Counted from the stretch's first letter, positions 1 through 9,474 are shown. The stretch: 64,000 bases of DNA from Methyloligella sp. GL2 (GCF_013341275.1 NZ_CP054476.1:62001-126000); one strand, 5' to 3'. The notes: a model not told the origin generated them from the sequence alone. Numbers and translations: made by a program.

Positions 1-516
1 CACCGCAAGCGACAGCACGATCGCCGCCAGCATGAACGGCAAGGAGGGCAGATGCTCGCCGGTGGTGAGCAGAAGCTGTCCGATGGCCTGGCCGGAGAAG
101 GTGGCGACCATGTAGCTGGCGAGGATCGCACCGCGGGTCGAGACTTCCGCCTTCTCGTTGAGCCAGCTTTCCAGGCAGATGAACACGCCGGCCATGCAGA
201 ACCCGTCGACGAACCGCAGCATCGACCAGAACATCACATCCTGATGAATGGCGTAGGCCAGGGTGCTGGCCGAGTAGATGGAGACGAAGCTGGCGAAGGA
301 ACGGATATGACCGACCCGCTGGATCACGGAGGCGGCGCGTAGCGAGCCGATGGTCAGGCCGAGAAAGTAAGCGGTCGCCACGAGGCCGATGAGCAGCGAG
401 GAAATCCCGTCGCGCTCCATCCGCACGCTAAGCAAGGTGGCGAGGAAGCCCGTTCCCGCCATCATCATGAAGATGGCGAGAAGCAGCGTCCGGATCGGCA
501 GGACGGCTTGCAACAT
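1..516 (-). CDS. MFS transporter, YcaD-like (C-terminus beyond window)
   Basis: Only the first ~172 residues are present; the gene runs off the left edge. The translation starts MLQAVLPIRTLL and shows four to five hydrophobic helices plus the conserved stretches VATAYFLGLTIGSL and CLESWLNEKA, typical of the YcaD/CynX-like branch of the major facilitator superfamily, an inner-membrane secondary transporter. Substrate unknown. Its ATG shares one base with the TAA stop of the upstream ProP-like gene (TAATG), so the two are probably translationally coupled. Its position after the ectoine genes hints at solute transport, which is inference only. Confidence 0.75.
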   Translation of the reverse strand, partial: MLQAVLPIRTLLLAIFMMMAGTGFLATLLSVRMERDGISSLLIGLVATAYFLGLTIGSLRAASVIQRVGHIRSFASFVSIYSASTLAYAIHQDVMFWSMLRFVDGFCMAGVFICLESWLNEKAEVSTRGAILASYMVATFSGQAIGQLLLTTGEHLPSLPFMLAAIVLSLAV

Positions 517-1928
517 TAGCTGGTGGCGCCGGCCCTCGAAGCCTCTTCGATATCCATCTCGCGCAGCTCGCGTTCGGAGGCCTCGGTGCCGGGAAGCTCG
601 GTGCCGCGGATCGAGCAGCCGGCCGTCTCGATAACGAAGACGAGCGCCACCGCGCCGATCACACAAGCGCCCATCATGACATAAGCGGGAACCAGCGGAT
701 TGCCGGTCAATTCGATCAACCCCTCATTGAGCGCCGGAGCCGTGCCGCCGAAGATGGACGTGGAGACATTATAGGCGATGGCAAAGCCGGCGAATCGGAC
801 CTGGGTCGGGAACATCGCCGGAAATGTCGCCGAGATCGTGGCGAGCTGCGGCACATAAAGCAGGCCGAGCACGGCAAAGCCGATAAGCGCCCCCCAAAGG
901 CCGGTGGCCATGAATTCGTAGAGCGGGACCGCCAGAACGAAGAGCCCGATCAGCGAGAACCACCACATCGGCTTGCGCCCGATCTTATCGGAGAGATGGC
1001 CCGCGAAGGGCAGGAACAGCATCATGAACAGCATGCCGATGATGGGCACCACCAAAGCCTGGTCGGTGGTGAGCCCCAGCTGCTTGGCGAAATAGGTCGG
1101 CATGAAGCTGAGCAGCGTATAATTCACCACATTCAGCGCCACCACCATGCCGCCAAGGGTCAGAAGGATCGGCCAGTAGTCGGAGATCAGATCCTTCAGT
1201 TCGGTGCCGACCTCGGTCTCCTGCTCCTCGAAGCTCTCGATTTCCTCGAAGACCGGCGTGTCCTCCATATGGGAGCGCAAATAGACGCCGACGAAACCGA
1301 GTGGCGCGGCGACCAGGAAGGGGAGCCGCCAGCCCCAATCGTGCATGGCCTCGGTTCCCAGCGCCAGGGAGGCGCCGAGCATCAAAAGCGCGCCGAAGGA
1401 GAAACCGCCCAGCGTGCCGAATTCCAGGAAGCTACCGCAGAAACCGCGCTTATCGTCGGGGGCGTATTCGGCCATGAACGTCGCCGCGCCGCCATATTCG
1501 CCGCCGGTGGAGAAGCCTTGGATCATGCGCAAGGCGATCAGCAGCACCGGGGCCCAGATGCCGATGGTCTCGTAAGACGGGACCAGGCCGATGCAGAAGG
1601 TCGAGCCCGACATCATCAAAATGGTCAGGGCGAGGATCTGCTTGCGGCCCAGCGTATCGCCGAGCGGCCCCCAGAAAATGCCGCCGAAGGGACGCACCAG
1701 GAAGGAGATGGCGAACACGGCGAGGGTATAGAGCGTCGCCTCGGTGGCGCCTTCGGGGAAGATCGCCGTGGAGATATAGACCACGCCATAAGCATAGATG
1801 CCGTAGTCGAACCATTCGGTGGCATTACCGATGGCCGAAGCGGCGATCGCTTTGCGTAAGACACCGGGCGGGGCGGCTTCTTCGGAGCCGGGGGTTACAA
1901 AATGGTCCTCGTCCGCTGCCGATGCCAT
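516..1928 (-). CDS. proP: MFS transporter of the metabolite:H+ symporter family (ProP-like osmoprotectant transporter)
   Basis: A 470-residue protein with about 12 predicted membrane helices. Residues 34-46 (GNATEWFDYGIYA) and the loop-2 motif at 87-96 (GPLGDTLGRK) are hallmarks of the metabolite:H+ symporter branch, which includes ProP (proline/betaine), KgtP and ShiA. The motif alone does not fix the substrate. Location directly behind ectABC-ask favours a compatible solute such as ectoine, betaine or proline. The 62-bp gap to ask holds a GGAGGCC/GGCCTCC hairpin (1983-2003) without a U-run, so read-through from the ect operon is plausible. Confidence 0.8.
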   Translation of the reverse strand: MASAADEDHFVTPGSEEAAPPGVLRKAIAASAIGNATEWFDYGIYAYGVVYISTAIFPEGATEATLYTLAVFAISFLVRPFGGIFWGPLGDTLGRKQILALTILMMSGSTFCIGLVPSYETIGIWAPVLLIALRMIQGFSTGGEYGGAATFMAEYAPDDKRGFCGSFLEFGTLGGFSFGALLMLGASLALGTEAMHDWGWRLPFLVAAPLGFVGVYLRSHMEDTPVFEEIESFEEQETEVGTELKDLISDYWPILLTLGGMVVALNVVNYTLLSFMPTYFAKQLGLTTDQALVVPIIGMLFMMLFLPFAGHLSDKIGRKPMWWFSLIGLFVLAVPLYEFMATGLWGALIGFAVLGLLYVPQLATISATFPAMFPTQVRFAGFAIAYNVSTSIFGGTAPALNEGLIELTGNPLVPAYVMMGACVIGAVALVFVIETAGCSIRGTELPGTEASERELREMDIEEASRAGATS

Positions 1929-1990
1929 AAGCCGTGTCAGTCCTTCCTGATTTGGGCGTTTCGCCCGCTAGCCAGATCGTCCGGAGGCCT

Positions 1991-3433
1991 TCAGGCGGCC
2001 TCCTGATTGTGATTGGAGCCGCTATCGGCGTTCACCACCAGCGCCTTGTGCAGCGCCTTGATGGCGGCCTCGTAATCCGCCGGATCGAGGATGAACTGAA
2101 TATCGACATTCCGGATCTGGTACTGCATGGCCATGATCTCGACGCCGGCCTTGCCCAGCGCATCCAGCGCCGTGGGCACCAGCCCCGGGCGGTTGATGTC
2201 GCTGCCGATCACCGCGACCATGCAGATCGGCTGGGTGGTGATGGCGGCTGCCGGGAAGCGCTCTTCCAAATCGGCCACCACGGCATTCACCGTCGCCGAA
2301 TTGCCTTGCAGGTAATGGGTGATGGTGTTGGCGTTGGAGGACTTGCTGACGATCCAGGCCTTGTGCCGGGTCAGCACTTCCAAGATGCCGGCGTCGTAGC
2401 CCTTCTCGCCGACCATGTCCTGCTCGAAGAATTGCATCGCGTACATGTGGCGGAGGCCGGCGACGATCTCGACGCGCGGCTTGTCGGAAACATAGTCGCC
2501 GCAGATCAGCGTGCCCTCGTCCTCGCGATCGAAGGTGTTGCGGACGCGCAAGGGAATCTCGGACTGGCGCAGGCCCCGGCCGGCACGCGGATGGATCGCC
2601 TCCATGCCGATATTGGCGAGCTGGTCGGCGACGTCGTAATTGGTGCGGCCGATCTTGCGGGCATCGTCTCCCACCAGACGCGGGTCGGCGCTGGAGAGAT
2701 GGAATTCCTTATGGATGATGGCCTCGCGCGCGTCGGTAAGTACGGCGATGCGGGAAAAGGTCATCTCCGAATAGCCGCGCGCATAACGGCGCACCATGCC
2801 GCCTTCGCAGCCAGCATAGCCGGTGACGATGGGCATTTGCGTGGTCAGGTCGATGTCGTCCAGACCTTTGTGGATGCGCTCGTCGAGGCTCATGGGCTGG
2901 GTTTCGTCCCAGCCGGTGAGGTCGACGAAGACGGCGTTGACGCCGCGATCCTGCAAAAGAAGCGCAGTGCAATAAGCGCTATGAGCTTCGCCGAGGCCGG
3001 CCAGCATCTCGCGCACCGTGGCGAACTGCTCGGTGAGGCGGAAACGGCCGTGGGAGCGCAGCCGGTCGAGATCCGACAGGCAGGCGCGGGCGCCGTCGAT
3101 CCGCTCATCGACGAAACGGTCGGCCTGGGCGCAGCTCATGGGCCGGGCGAACATCTCGCTATTGCGGGTATGCATCGCCTCGCGGACGCGCTCTAGCGCA
3201 TCGCGCCAGGAGACATCCGGATCGTTCTTGGCGAAGGCCGAATAGACGCCCGCCTCGCTCGACTTCTTATGCTCGAGCAGCAGGTCGGTCATGCCGCCAT
3301 AGGCCGAGACGACGAAGATGCGGTTATAGAGATCGGGACCGCGCCGTCCTGCGATCAGGACATTGTCGAACACCGTCTGGGTGGCGGAAATCGAGGTTCC
3401 GCCGATCTTTTCTACGCTGTGAGATGCGGTCAT
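1991..3433 (-). CDS. ask: Ectoine-cluster aspartate kinase (Ask_Ect)
   Basis: Phosphorylates L-aspartate, the first step toward aspartate semialdehyde, the precursor that EctB aminates. The 480-residue product starts with the kinase motif VEKIGGTSI (residues 7-15) and ends with two ACT-type regulatory segments (roughly 330-470). The N-terminal motif and the position directly behind ectC match the ectoine-specific aspartokinase class, reported to be less feedback inhibited than housekeeping enzymes. The ATG overlaps the ectC stop by 4 bp (ATGA), showing translational coupling. A housekeeping lysC is expected elsewhere in the genome. Confidence 0.9.
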   Translation of the reverse strand: MTASHSVEKIGGTSISATQTVFDNVLIAGRRGPDLYNRIFVVSAYGGMTDLLLEHKKSSEAGVYSAFAKNDPDVSWRDALERVREAMHTRNSEMFARPMSCAQADRFVDERIDGARACLSDLDRLRSHGRFRLTEQFATVREMLAGLGEAHSAYCTALLLQDRGVNAVFVDLTGWDETQPMSLDERIHKGLDDIDLTTQMPIVTGYAGCEGGMVRRYARGYSEMTFSRIAVLTDAREAIIHKEFHLSSADPRLVGDDARKIGRTNYDVADQLANIGMEAIHPRAGRGLRQSEIPLRVRNTFDREDEGTLICGDYVSDKPRVEIVAGLRHMYAMQFFEQDMVGEKGYDAGILEVLTRHKAWIVSKSSNANTITHYLQGNSATVNAVVADLEERFPAAAITTQPICMVAVIGSDINRPGLVPTALDALGKAGVEIMAMQYQIRNVDIQFILDPADYEAAIKALHKALVVNADSGSNHNQEAA

Positions 3434-3837
3434 GCGGCCGGCGCCTCCTCGTCGCTGGTATCGGCCGGATAGGCGCCGGTCTCGTCATGAACCTCGCGGC
3501 CGGTGACCGGCGGGTTGAACACGCACGCCGTCACGATCTCGGTCTTGGGACGCAGGATATGACGATCGTGATTGTTCAGCGCATAGAGGATGCCGGGACG
3601 AAGCTCATGCACCTCGCCGGTGCCGAGATCCTCGATGGTGCCCTCGCCCGAGATCACATAGACCGACTCAAGATGGTTCTTGTAGTGGATGTGGATTTCC
3701 TTACCGGCATAGAGCTTGGTGATGTGGAAGGAGAAGCCCATGCCCTCTTTCTTCAAGAGCATGCGGGCGCTCTCCCACTCATCGGCCACAACGTTACGGT
3801 CGGAGGCGCGAACCTCCTCAAGATCGATCACAAGCAT
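3430..3837 (-). CDS. ectC: L-ectoine synthase
   Basis: Closes N-gamma-acetyl-L-2,4-diaminobutyrate into the ectoine ring by water elimination, the last step of ectoine synthesis in the cytoplasm. The 135-residue cupin matches EctC end to end in length. The metal-binding region HLESVYVI (glutamate) and the tyrosine and histidine in [12 protein letters not shown] are conserved. The C-terminal tail is acidic and Ala-rich. It starts 11 bp after the ectB stop and overlaps ask by 4 bp, so it is the third gene of a tight ectA-ectB-ectC-ask operon. Confidence 0.96.
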   Translation of the reverse strand: MLVIDLEEVRASDRNVVADEWESARMLLKKEGMGFSFHITKLYAGKEIHIHYKNHLESVYVISGEGTIEDLGTGEVHELRPGILYALNNHDRHILRPKTEIVTACVFNPPVTGREVHDETGAYPADTSDEEAPAA

Positions 3838-3848
3838 GGAAGCCCCCC

Positions 3849-5156
3849 TTACTCGGCAGCCACGTTAAACGCCGGGGTCATCGCCTCGCGGACACTCTCT
3901 TCCAGAATGTCGAGACCGGTGTTGAGCACATCATCGTCAATCACCAGCGCGCAGAGCACCTTGACGACCTCGTCATGGGCACCGCTGGTCTCGATGATCA
4001 GGCCGCGCTTGAAGCAGCCCTGGGTGATCTGCTCGGCGATGTCGCCGGAGCCGACATTGATGCCGCGCATCATGCCGCGGCCGCGGGTGGTGAAGCCATG
4101 GCGCTTGGCGATGGCCTCCAGACGATCCTTCAGGATCTCGCTGCGGCGCTTGACGTCGTTCTGGAAGCTGTCGTCGCTCCAGAACTCGCGCAAGGCGGCG
4201 GTGGCAGTCACGAAGGCGTGGTTGTTGCCGCGGAAGGTGCCGTTATGCTCGGCCGGCGACCAGATGTCGTATTCCGGCTTGAACAGGGTCAGCGCGAAGG
4301 GCAGGCCCATGCCGGAAAGCGACTTGGCCAGGGTGACGATATCGGGGTCGATACCGGCCTCCTCGAAGCTAAAGAAGCCGACGGTGCGTCCGCAGCCGGC
4401 CTGGATGTCGTCGGCGATCAGCAGCGCACCATGCTTCTTGGCGATGGCGGCGATGGAGCGCAGCCACTCAGGCGAAGCGGCATTGAGGCCGCCCTCGCCC
4501 TGCACCGTCTCCACGATGATGGCGGCAGGCTTGTCGAGACCGCTGGACGGATCGGACAGCTTCTTGTCGAGCAGCTCGGCGGTGTCGATGTCCGGGCCGT
4601 AATAGCCGTCGAAAGGCTCGTGGGTGACGCCGGAAAGCGGGACGCCGGCACCGGCACGCTTCTTGGCATTGCCGGTCAGCGACAGCGCGCCCAGCGTCAT
4701 GCCGTGGAAGGCGTTGGTGAAGGCGATGATCTGATGGCGACCGGTCACCTTGCGGGCAAGCTTGATGGCCGCCTCGACGGCGTTGGTGCCGGTCGGGCCG
4801 GTGAACATCACCCGGTAGTCGAGCTTGCGCGGCTCCAGGATCAGCGCCTCGAAGGTCTTCAGGAAATCGGCCTTGGCATCGGTGTGCAGGTCCAGGGCAT
4901 GGGTAATGCCGTCGCTCTCGATATAGTCGAGCAGCGCCTGCTTCAGCACCGGATGGTTATGGCCGTAATTCAGGCTGGAGCAGCCGGCCAGGAAGTCGAG
5001 ATAGCGGCCGCCATTATCGTCGTGCATCCAGACGCCCTCGGCCCGGTTGAACTGGCGGGGCATGGAACGGGCATAGCTGCGCACGGCGGATTCGCGGCGC
5101 TCATAGATCTCGGTATCGGGATCGCTACGTGTCGGTTTCGGTGTGGCCTTCATCAT
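3849..5156 (-). CDS. ectB: Diaminobutyrate--2-oxoglutarate transaminase
   Basis: Transfers an amino group from glutamate to aspartate 4-semialdehyde, giving L-2,4-diaminobutyrate. The 435-residue class-III aminotransferase shows the phosphate-cup motif GPTGTNAVE (120-128), the cofactor aspartate at 250 (ADDIQ) and the probable PLP lysine 278 in TLAKSLSG. Length and the N-terminal pattern ([18 protein letters not shown]) are typical of EctB rather than of ornithine or GABA aminotransferases. It lies between ectA (24-bp gap) and ectC. Confidence 0.96.
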   Translation of the reverse strand: MMKATPKPTRSDPDTEIYERRESAVRSYARSMPRQFNRAEGVWMHDDNGGRYLDFLAGCSSLNYGHNHPVLKQALLDYIESDGITHALDLHTDAKADFLKTFEALILEPRKLDYRVMFTGPTGTNAVEAAIKLARKVTGRHQIIAFTNAFHGMTLGALSLTGNAKKRAGAGVPLSGVTHEPFDGYYGPDIDTAELLDKKLSDPSSGLDKPAAIIVETVQGEGGLNAASPEWLRSIAAIAKKHGALLIADDIQAGCGRTVGFFSFEEAGIDPDIVTLAKSLSGMGLPFALTLFKPEYDIWSPAEHNGTFRGNNHAFVTATAALREFWSDDSFQNDVKRRSEILKDRLEAIAKRHGFTTRGRGMMRGINVGSGDIAEQITQGCFKRGLIIETSGAHDEVVKVLCALVIDDDVLNTGLDILEESVREAMTPAFNVAAE

Positions 5157-5180
5157 AATGTCCTCTGACAGTCGTCGGTC

Positions 5181-5648
5181 TTAGGTTTCCAGCGGGCCGA
5201 TCGTGGCCTGCCATTCGGTATCGTGCTTGCCGGCGAAATGAGCCTCGCGCTCGAAAAGCGGCGCCTTGCTCATGGTCATGCCGTGCTTCTTGGCAAAGCC
5301 GCCGAACATGGCCCAGGAGGCTCCGTTGTCCTCCGTGACCGTGGTGATCAGCTCCCTCGCGCCTTTAACGGCTGGGCGGCGCATAAGTTCGTCGAGCATG
5401 CGCCCGCCGAGCCCCTGCCCCCGTCCGTCAGGGTGAACCGCGACCTGCCAGACGAAGATCTGGTCGGGGTTGGACGGCGGGCGATACGCCGAAATCCAGC
5501 CTAGGATCCTACCCTCGCGCTCGGCCACGATGCATGTCGGCGCGAAATGCGAGGCCTGGAGAAGATTGCAATAGGCCGAATTGGTATCGAGCGGCGGACA
5601 AGCGGCGATCAGCGCCGTTATCTCAGGGCCGTCCTCTGGGCTCGGCAT
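5181..5648 (-). CDS. ectA: L-2,4-diaminobutyrate N-gamma-acetyltransferase (true start probably upstream)
   Basis: Acetylates diaminobutyrate, the second committed step to ectoine. It is a GNAT-fold protein: the acetyl-CoA pocket motif VAVHPDGRGQGLGGRML and the EctA signature CPPLDTNSAYCNLLQ are clear. The coordinates use the first ATG of the frame, but similarity to EctA begins earlier: the in-frame sequence SDFRFR directly upstream continues the usual first beta strand (compare the known pattern FIRKPSPDDG), and the frame stays open to the TGA at 5835-5837. No ATG, GTG or TTG lies in between. A good Shine-Dalgarno (GGGAGAGGA, 5752-5760) precedes ATC at 5745-5747 and ATA at 5739-5741, so a rare start codon at one of these is likely. 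No ribosome binding site precedes the ATG at 5648. Confidence 0.9.
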   Translation of the reverse strand: MPSPEDGPEITALIAACPPLDTNSAYCNLLQASHFAPTCIVAEREGRILGWISAYRPPSNPDQIFVWQVAVHPDGRGQGLGGRMLDELMRRPAVKGARELITTVTEDNGASWAMFGGFAKKHGMTMSKAPLFEREAHFAGKHDTEWQATIGPLET

Positions 5649-5809
5649 GCGGAAGCGAAAGTCAGACTTACCCGTCTCGTCAGTCGCTTCCCGGTTGTCG
5701 GGCTCAGGGGCCGGCCGGCTGCTCTCCGGCGGCTTGGCTATGGTGATTGTTTCCTCTCCCGAAGCTTCTTTTCCGCACGCGAAGGATACGGAGTTCCCTC
5801 TTGGCGGCT

Positions 5810-5838
5810 TAGATACGCAACTCGATGATCTATTTCAA
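5810..5838 (-). promoter_or_regulatory. Candidate sigma-70-type promoter of the ectABC-ask operon
   Basis: On the minus strand the sequence reads TTGAAA-N17-TATCTA (minus 35 at 5833-5838, minus 10 at 5810-5815). It would start a transcript near 5803, about 55 bases before the proposed ectA start region. Spacing is optimal and both hexamers are close to consensus. No EctR/MarR gene is adjacent, so the osmotic regulator is not identifiable here. Confidence 0.45.
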
Positions 5839-6190
5839 CCACCCATGAGGTGATAATATGGCGACAGAGGATGATTTCGGCAAAGGTTCAATAAAATTTC
5901 GTCTGGAATACTATTTATCTATTCATGGGCACTCTTATATATCTATGTAATTACCCTTTAGACCGATGTTCATTCCGTTAAATATTCACTAAAGTCGAAT
6001 ATTCGTCTTTTTTATAAACCTCCGGGCGGAATTGCCGCAGAAATACAACTCTGTGGAGGCAATCGGCCCTGTTTCGTGGCTAAGACGCTTTGGGGTGGGC
6101 GGCGTGGCTTGCGGAATCGAGTCCCGATGCCTGGCATCACGGTGCAGCCATACCCGTGCTAGACTTCAGACGCGCCGCATCGGCGGCGAT
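5839..6190. other. AT-rich intergenic spacer between ect operon and 6.2 kb gene
   Basis: This stretch, particularly 5860-6030, is strikingly AT-rich against the GC-rich surroundings. It separates divergently transcribed units, so it probably carries promoter and regulator-binding DNA for the ectoine operon and/or the rightward gene. Besides the possible 30-codon ORF at 5858 I see no gene. Confidence 0.5.
5858..5950 (+). CDS. Possible small ORF of 30 codons in the AT-rich spacer
   Basis: An ATG at 5858 opens 30 codons ending TAA (product begins MATEDDFGKG, ends GHSYISM). GAGGTGA (5848-5854) lies a few bases upstream at a workable Shine-Dalgarno distance. The base composition is far more AT-rich than the neighbouring genes, and no family is recognised. 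It may be chance within a promoter region. I list it because of the ribosome-binding-like sequence, not because of any similarity. Confidence 0.2.
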   Translation: MATEDDFGKGSIKFRLEYYLSIHGHSYISM

Positions 6191-6201
6191 GGAGGAAGCC
6201 C

Positions 6202-6690
6202 ATGGTCCGCATGTTTTTGGCCCGCATGCTTTGCCTCATTCTCGCGCTTGTGCTGGGGATGCCGGCGCTGGTCTCGCCGGCCCATGCCCTGCCGGCCCCG
6301 CTGAGCGAAGAGACGCTGACCGAGAAAAGCGATCTCGTGGCGCTGATCCGCATCAACAAGGTGGAATGCGTCGGGGCGACGGTGGACTTGCGCCACTTGA
6401 AGCCGCTGCTCGCCTATCAGGCGCAAGCGGAGATCGTCGAGGTGAAGAAGGGCGACAAGGCGCCGGGCGACATCGTCATTATCGAGTTCAACGAGCTGCC
6501 GGAGGACGAGCCGGGGCCTTACGACGTGCTGTATTACCCGGGCGAGGAGGTGTGGACGCACCTGATAGCGCGCGGCCCCAATTACCGCAGCACCTGGTGG
6601 AATGCCCGCGGCAAGCTGGTACAGCCTTCGACGATGCGAAAGCTGCCCAAAGTGCCTAACCAGAGCTTCGAGGCGCCGAAGCCCGAATAG
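6202..6690 (+). CDS. Secreted protein of unknown function
   Basis: A 162-residue protein with a clear Sec signal peptide: basic MVRMFLAR, a hydrophobic core to about residue 25, and a likely cleavage after AHA (residues 27-29). The mature part is a small domain starting LSEETLTEKSDLVALIRI, with beta-strand-like segments (YQAQAEIVEVKKG, DIVIIEFNEL) and one cysteine (VECVG). The strand pattern is loosely reminiscent of netrin/TIMP-like domains, which is speculative. A strong ribosome binding site (GGAGGAA) sits just ahead of the ATG. It is convergent with the phosphofructokinase gene, with 3 bp between them. Function not recognised. Confidence 0.75.
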   Translation: MVRMFLARMLCLILALVLGMPALVSPAHALPAPLSEETLTEKSDLVALIRINKVECVGATVDLRHLKPLLAYQAQAEIVEVKKGDKAPGDIVIIEFNELPEDEPGPYDVLYYPGEEVWTHLIARGPNYRSTWWNARGKLVQPSTMRKLPKVPNQSFEAPKPE

Positions 6691-6693
6691 GCT

Positions 6694-7941
6694 TTAGAGG
6701 CGCCCGAAGATCGGAAGCTCGCCGACCAGCGGCTCGCAATAATCATAGAAGGACGGCGTCACGTCGTAGCCGGCGAGGAACTCTTCCGGCATATGGCGGG
6801 TGTGGCGCGCCACCTTGGCGAGATCCACGCGCTCGCAAGCACTGCGATAGCCCGGTCCGTTGCCGCTACGGGTGATGATCACCGAGGCGCTGGAATCGCC
6901 GGCGGCGGCGAGCTCGGCCGCATAGAGCCCAACTGCGCGGGCCTCCGAGGCATCGACGGGAGAGGGCTCCGGCCAGCAGCGCTGGATATAGCCGAAGGTG
7001 TCTGCACGGACGCGGGGCGCCTTGCCGCCGGCAGGCGTCAGCCCCTTCTTGATCAGATTGGCGAGGCCATCTCCCAAGGCGCCTGTGCCGGAAAGCTGAA
7101 TATTGCCATGGGCGTCGCGCTCGGCGGCGGCCATCAGCTTGGGCCCGATCTCGTCGCCATTCTCGTCGCAAATGCCTTCGCTCACTGCGATCTGGCAGCG
7201 GCCGAGCTTGGAATAGACGGAATCGACATCGCGCAGGAAGGCGTCCTCGCTGAACGGCACTTCCGGCAGATAGATCAGATGCGCCGCATCGTAGCCTTGC
7301 GGCTCTTCGGCCGCCCGGCTCTCGCCGCGGGCCAGCGCCGCCGCCGCGGTGAGGAAGCCGGCATGACGGCCCATCACCACATTGATCTTGATGCCGCCGA
7401 GGCTCTTATTGTCCAAAGAATCGCCGAGGAAGGCCATGGCGACGAAACGCGCCGCGGAGGGATAGCCCGGGGTGTGATCGTTCTCTTTCAGGTCGTTGTC
7501 GATGGTCTTCGGCACATGGAAGCAGCGCATCTCGTAGCCGGCCTCGGCGGCCTTCTCCGAAACGATGCGGCAGGTATCGGCGGAGTCGTTGCCGCCGATA
7601 TAGAAGAAGTAGCGGATGGAGTGGCGCTTGCAGCCTTCCAGGATGCGCTCGCAATAGGCCTCGTCCGGCTTGTCGCGGGTGGAGCCCAGCGCCGCGGACG
7701 GTGCGCGGGCAAGCATCTCCAGCGTCTCGTCATTCATCCCCGTCAGATCGACCAGCCCGTCCTGTCCTTCGGCGGTCAGGCCGCGCACGCCGTGGCGCAT
7801 GCCGTAGATGTGCTCGATCTTGCCGTTCGCGGCGAGCCCCGCGCGCAAGCCCTGCACCACACCGACCAAGGATTGGTTGATCACCGCCGTCGGCCCGCCC
7901 GATTGGCCGATGGCAGCATTCCCGGACATCAGATCCGCCAC
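6694..7941 (-). CDS. pfp: Diphosphate (PPi)-dependent 6-phosphofructokinase
   Basis: Interconverts fructose 6-phosphate and fructose 1,6-bisphosphate, using pyrophosphate rather than ATP and therefore reversibly. The 415-residue product carries GGND (116-119), where the Asp replaces the Gly of ATP enzymes and marks PPi specificity, the catalytic PKTIDNDL (144-151) and MGRHAGFL (190-197). The start is GTG with AGGGAG about six bases upstream. It is monocistronic and followed convergently by the secreted-protein gene. Confidence 0.92.
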   Translation of the reverse strand: MADLMSGNAAIGQSGGPTAVINQSLVGVVQGLRAGLAANGKIEHIYGMRHGVRGLTAEGQDGLVDLTGMNDETLEMLARAPSAALGSTRDKPDEAYCERILEGCKRHSIRYFFYIGGNDSADTCRIVSEKAAEAGYEMRCFHVPKTIDNDLKENDHTPGYPSAARFVAMAFLGDSLDNKSLGGIKINVVMGRHAGFLTAAAALARGESRAAEEPQGYDAAHLIYLPEVPFSEDAFLRDVDSVYSKLGRCQIAVSEGICDENGDEIGPKLMAAAERDAHGNIQLSGTGALGDGLANLIKKGLTPAGGKAPRVRADTFGYIQRCWPEPSPVDASEARAVGLYAAELAAAGDSSASVIITRSGNGPGYRSACERVDLAKVARHTRHMPEEFLAGYDVTPSFYDYCEPLVGELPIFGRL

Positions 7942-8448
7942 GGAAGACTCCCTTCATTGCATTGCCCGGCGCGACAATGCCCCGGTTGCCCGCGCCCTGG
8001 CAAGACGCGGGGCGGCAGGTCACAAGAATTTCGTGAGGCTCCGTCTCGTCGTCATGCCGGCTCCAAGCCGGCATCCAGCCAAAGGCCGCGGCATCTGCAG
8101 CTGGGTACCGGCTGTTGCCGGTATGACGGGCGCTATTGAAACCGCTCCGGCGAGCCTCGTCCGTGGCGTGAAGAAACGGCATGGACCCCCGGATCAAGTC
8201 CGGGGGTGACGATGGAGGTGGGCCGCAACGCAGACCGCCTCTCCTTCGAGACGCGGGCCAACCCAGGCGGTGCCACTTTGCTGGTTGCGCGCAATGCCCG
8301 CCCTCAGGATGAGGCGGTCTAGGGCCGTGCTCTTCGTCCTATCCCCTCATAGTGAGGGCGCTTCCATCGCTTTTCTCTCGGCTACTGGATCGCCCGGTCA
8401 AGCCGGGCGATGACGCCGAAGAGTGGATAGGTCGGGACTAGGTCGAGG
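7942..8448. repeat. Intergenic block of REP-like palindromes between pfp and egtD
   Basis: No gene is seen in these 507 bases. They hold a BIME-like inverted pair (8051-8128: GTCATGCCGG...ATCCAGC facing CTGGGTACCGG...TATGACG), a hairpin around 8180-8212 (CCCCCGGATCAAGTCCGGGGG), a longer composite element at 8233-8360 with GACCGCCTC/GAGGCGGTC ends, and another palindrome near 8388-8417 (CGCCCGG TCAAG CCGGGCG). Related copies occur in five other gaps of this window. Confidence 0.8.
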
Positions 8449-9474
8449 CTAGCCCGGCAGGCGCAGGAGGTGCAGGCTGAACAGGGCGTCGTCGTCGACC
8501 CACAGCGCCTCATGGCGCCAGCCGCTATCGGTGGCGAGCAGGCGGAACTCCGGCAGCGAATATTTGTGCGAGTTCTCGGTGTGGATGGTCTCGCCTTCGC
8601 GGAAGCGGAGGCGCTGGCCGAGCAGCGTCACGGTCTGGTCCTCGAGGCTGATCAGATGCATCTCCACCCGGCCGAAGCGCCCATCGTAGATCGCCTCGTG
8701 GCGGAAGGCGGAAACATCGAAATCGCCGCCGAGCTCGCGATTGATGCGGGCCAGGAGGTTGAGATTGAACTCGGCTGTGACACCTCGGGAATCGTTATAG
8801 GCGCGGATCAGGGTCTCGGGCCGCTTGCGCAGATCGGCGCCGATCAGGAAGCCAGCGCCGGGGCCGAGAGAGCGGCCGGCATTAGTGAGGAAGCGACGCG
8901 CCTCTCGCTGATCGAGATTGCCGATGGTGGAGCCGGAGAAGAAGCCGAGCCGCGCACCGGACGCTGCCTCCGGCAGCTTGACCGGCTTGGTGAAGTCCGC
9001 GACCTGAGGCAGGATTTCGAGCGATACGTAATCGGCCTCCAGCGCCGCCTTGGCCTGGGCCAGACAGCTCTCCTCGATATCGAGCGGAACGTAGGTCTCA
9101 AGCCCGTCCAGCGCGTCGATCAAGAGACGCGTCTTGCGGCTGGAGCCGGAGCCGAACTCGACGAGGGTCTTGGCGGGACCGGCCGCCTCGGCCATCTCGC
9201 CGGCATAGCGCTCCAGGAGCCCGATCTCGGTGCGGGTCGGGTAATACTCCTCCAGCCCGGTGATCTCCTCGAACAGCTCCGAGCCGCGCGCATCGTAGAG
9301 GAAGCGCGAGGGAATGGCTTTTCGAGGTGCGGAAAGTCCGGCGAGCACGGCTTCGGCGAACTCGGCCTGTTCTTCGGGAAGCGCGGCAGCGTCCAGCGAC
9401 GCCGCGGCGGCCACCTCCTTGGGCGAAGATTTCTCGGGCAAAGACTTCTTGGACAAAGACTTGCTCACGCTCAA
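8449..9474 (-). CDS. egtD: L-histidine N(alpha)-methyltransferase
   Basis: Trimethylates histidine to hercynine with S-adenosylmethionine, the first step of ergothioneine synthesis. The 341-residue protein contains the EgtD core IPSRFLYDARGSELFEEI, the YYPTRTE motif and the SAM-binding FGSGSSRKT. The first ~35 residues are a low-complexity Lys/Ser/Ala tail. It starts at TTG 9474, overlapping the last bases of egtB (TTGA), which indicates coupling; a GTG two codons later is the alternative start. Confidence 0.93.
   Translation of the reverse strand: MSVSKSLSKKSLPEKSSPKEVAAAASLDAAALPEEQAEFAEAVLAGLSAPRKAIPSRFLYDARGSELFEEITGLEEYYPTRTEIGLLERYAGEMAEAAGPAKTLVEFGSGSSRKTRLLIDALDGLETYVPLDIEESCLAQAKAALEADYVSLEILPQVADFTKPVKLPEAASGARLGFFSGSTIGNLDQREARRFLTNAGRSLGPGAGFLIGADLRKRPETLIRAYNDSRGVTAEFNLNLLARINRELGGDFDVSAFRHEAIYDGRFGRVEMHLISLEDQTVTLLGQRLRFREGETIHTENSHKYSLPEFRLLATDSGWRHEALWVDDDALFSLHLLRLPG

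Noticed and set aside
1983-2003. Terminator between ask and proP
   Set aside because: The hairpin GGAGGCC/GGCCTCC overlaps the ask stop and has no U-tract, so it is unlikely to end transcription reliably.
5979-5993. TTAA-N7-CTAA near-match to a CtrA site in the AT-rich spacer
   Set aside because: One half-site is wrong and the DNA is AT-rich, so chance matches are likely, unlike the exact site before divL.
7942-8448. CRISPR array
   Set aside because: The repeats are palindromes of unequal spacing and differing sequence, not identical direct repeats with uniform spacers; no cas gene is present.
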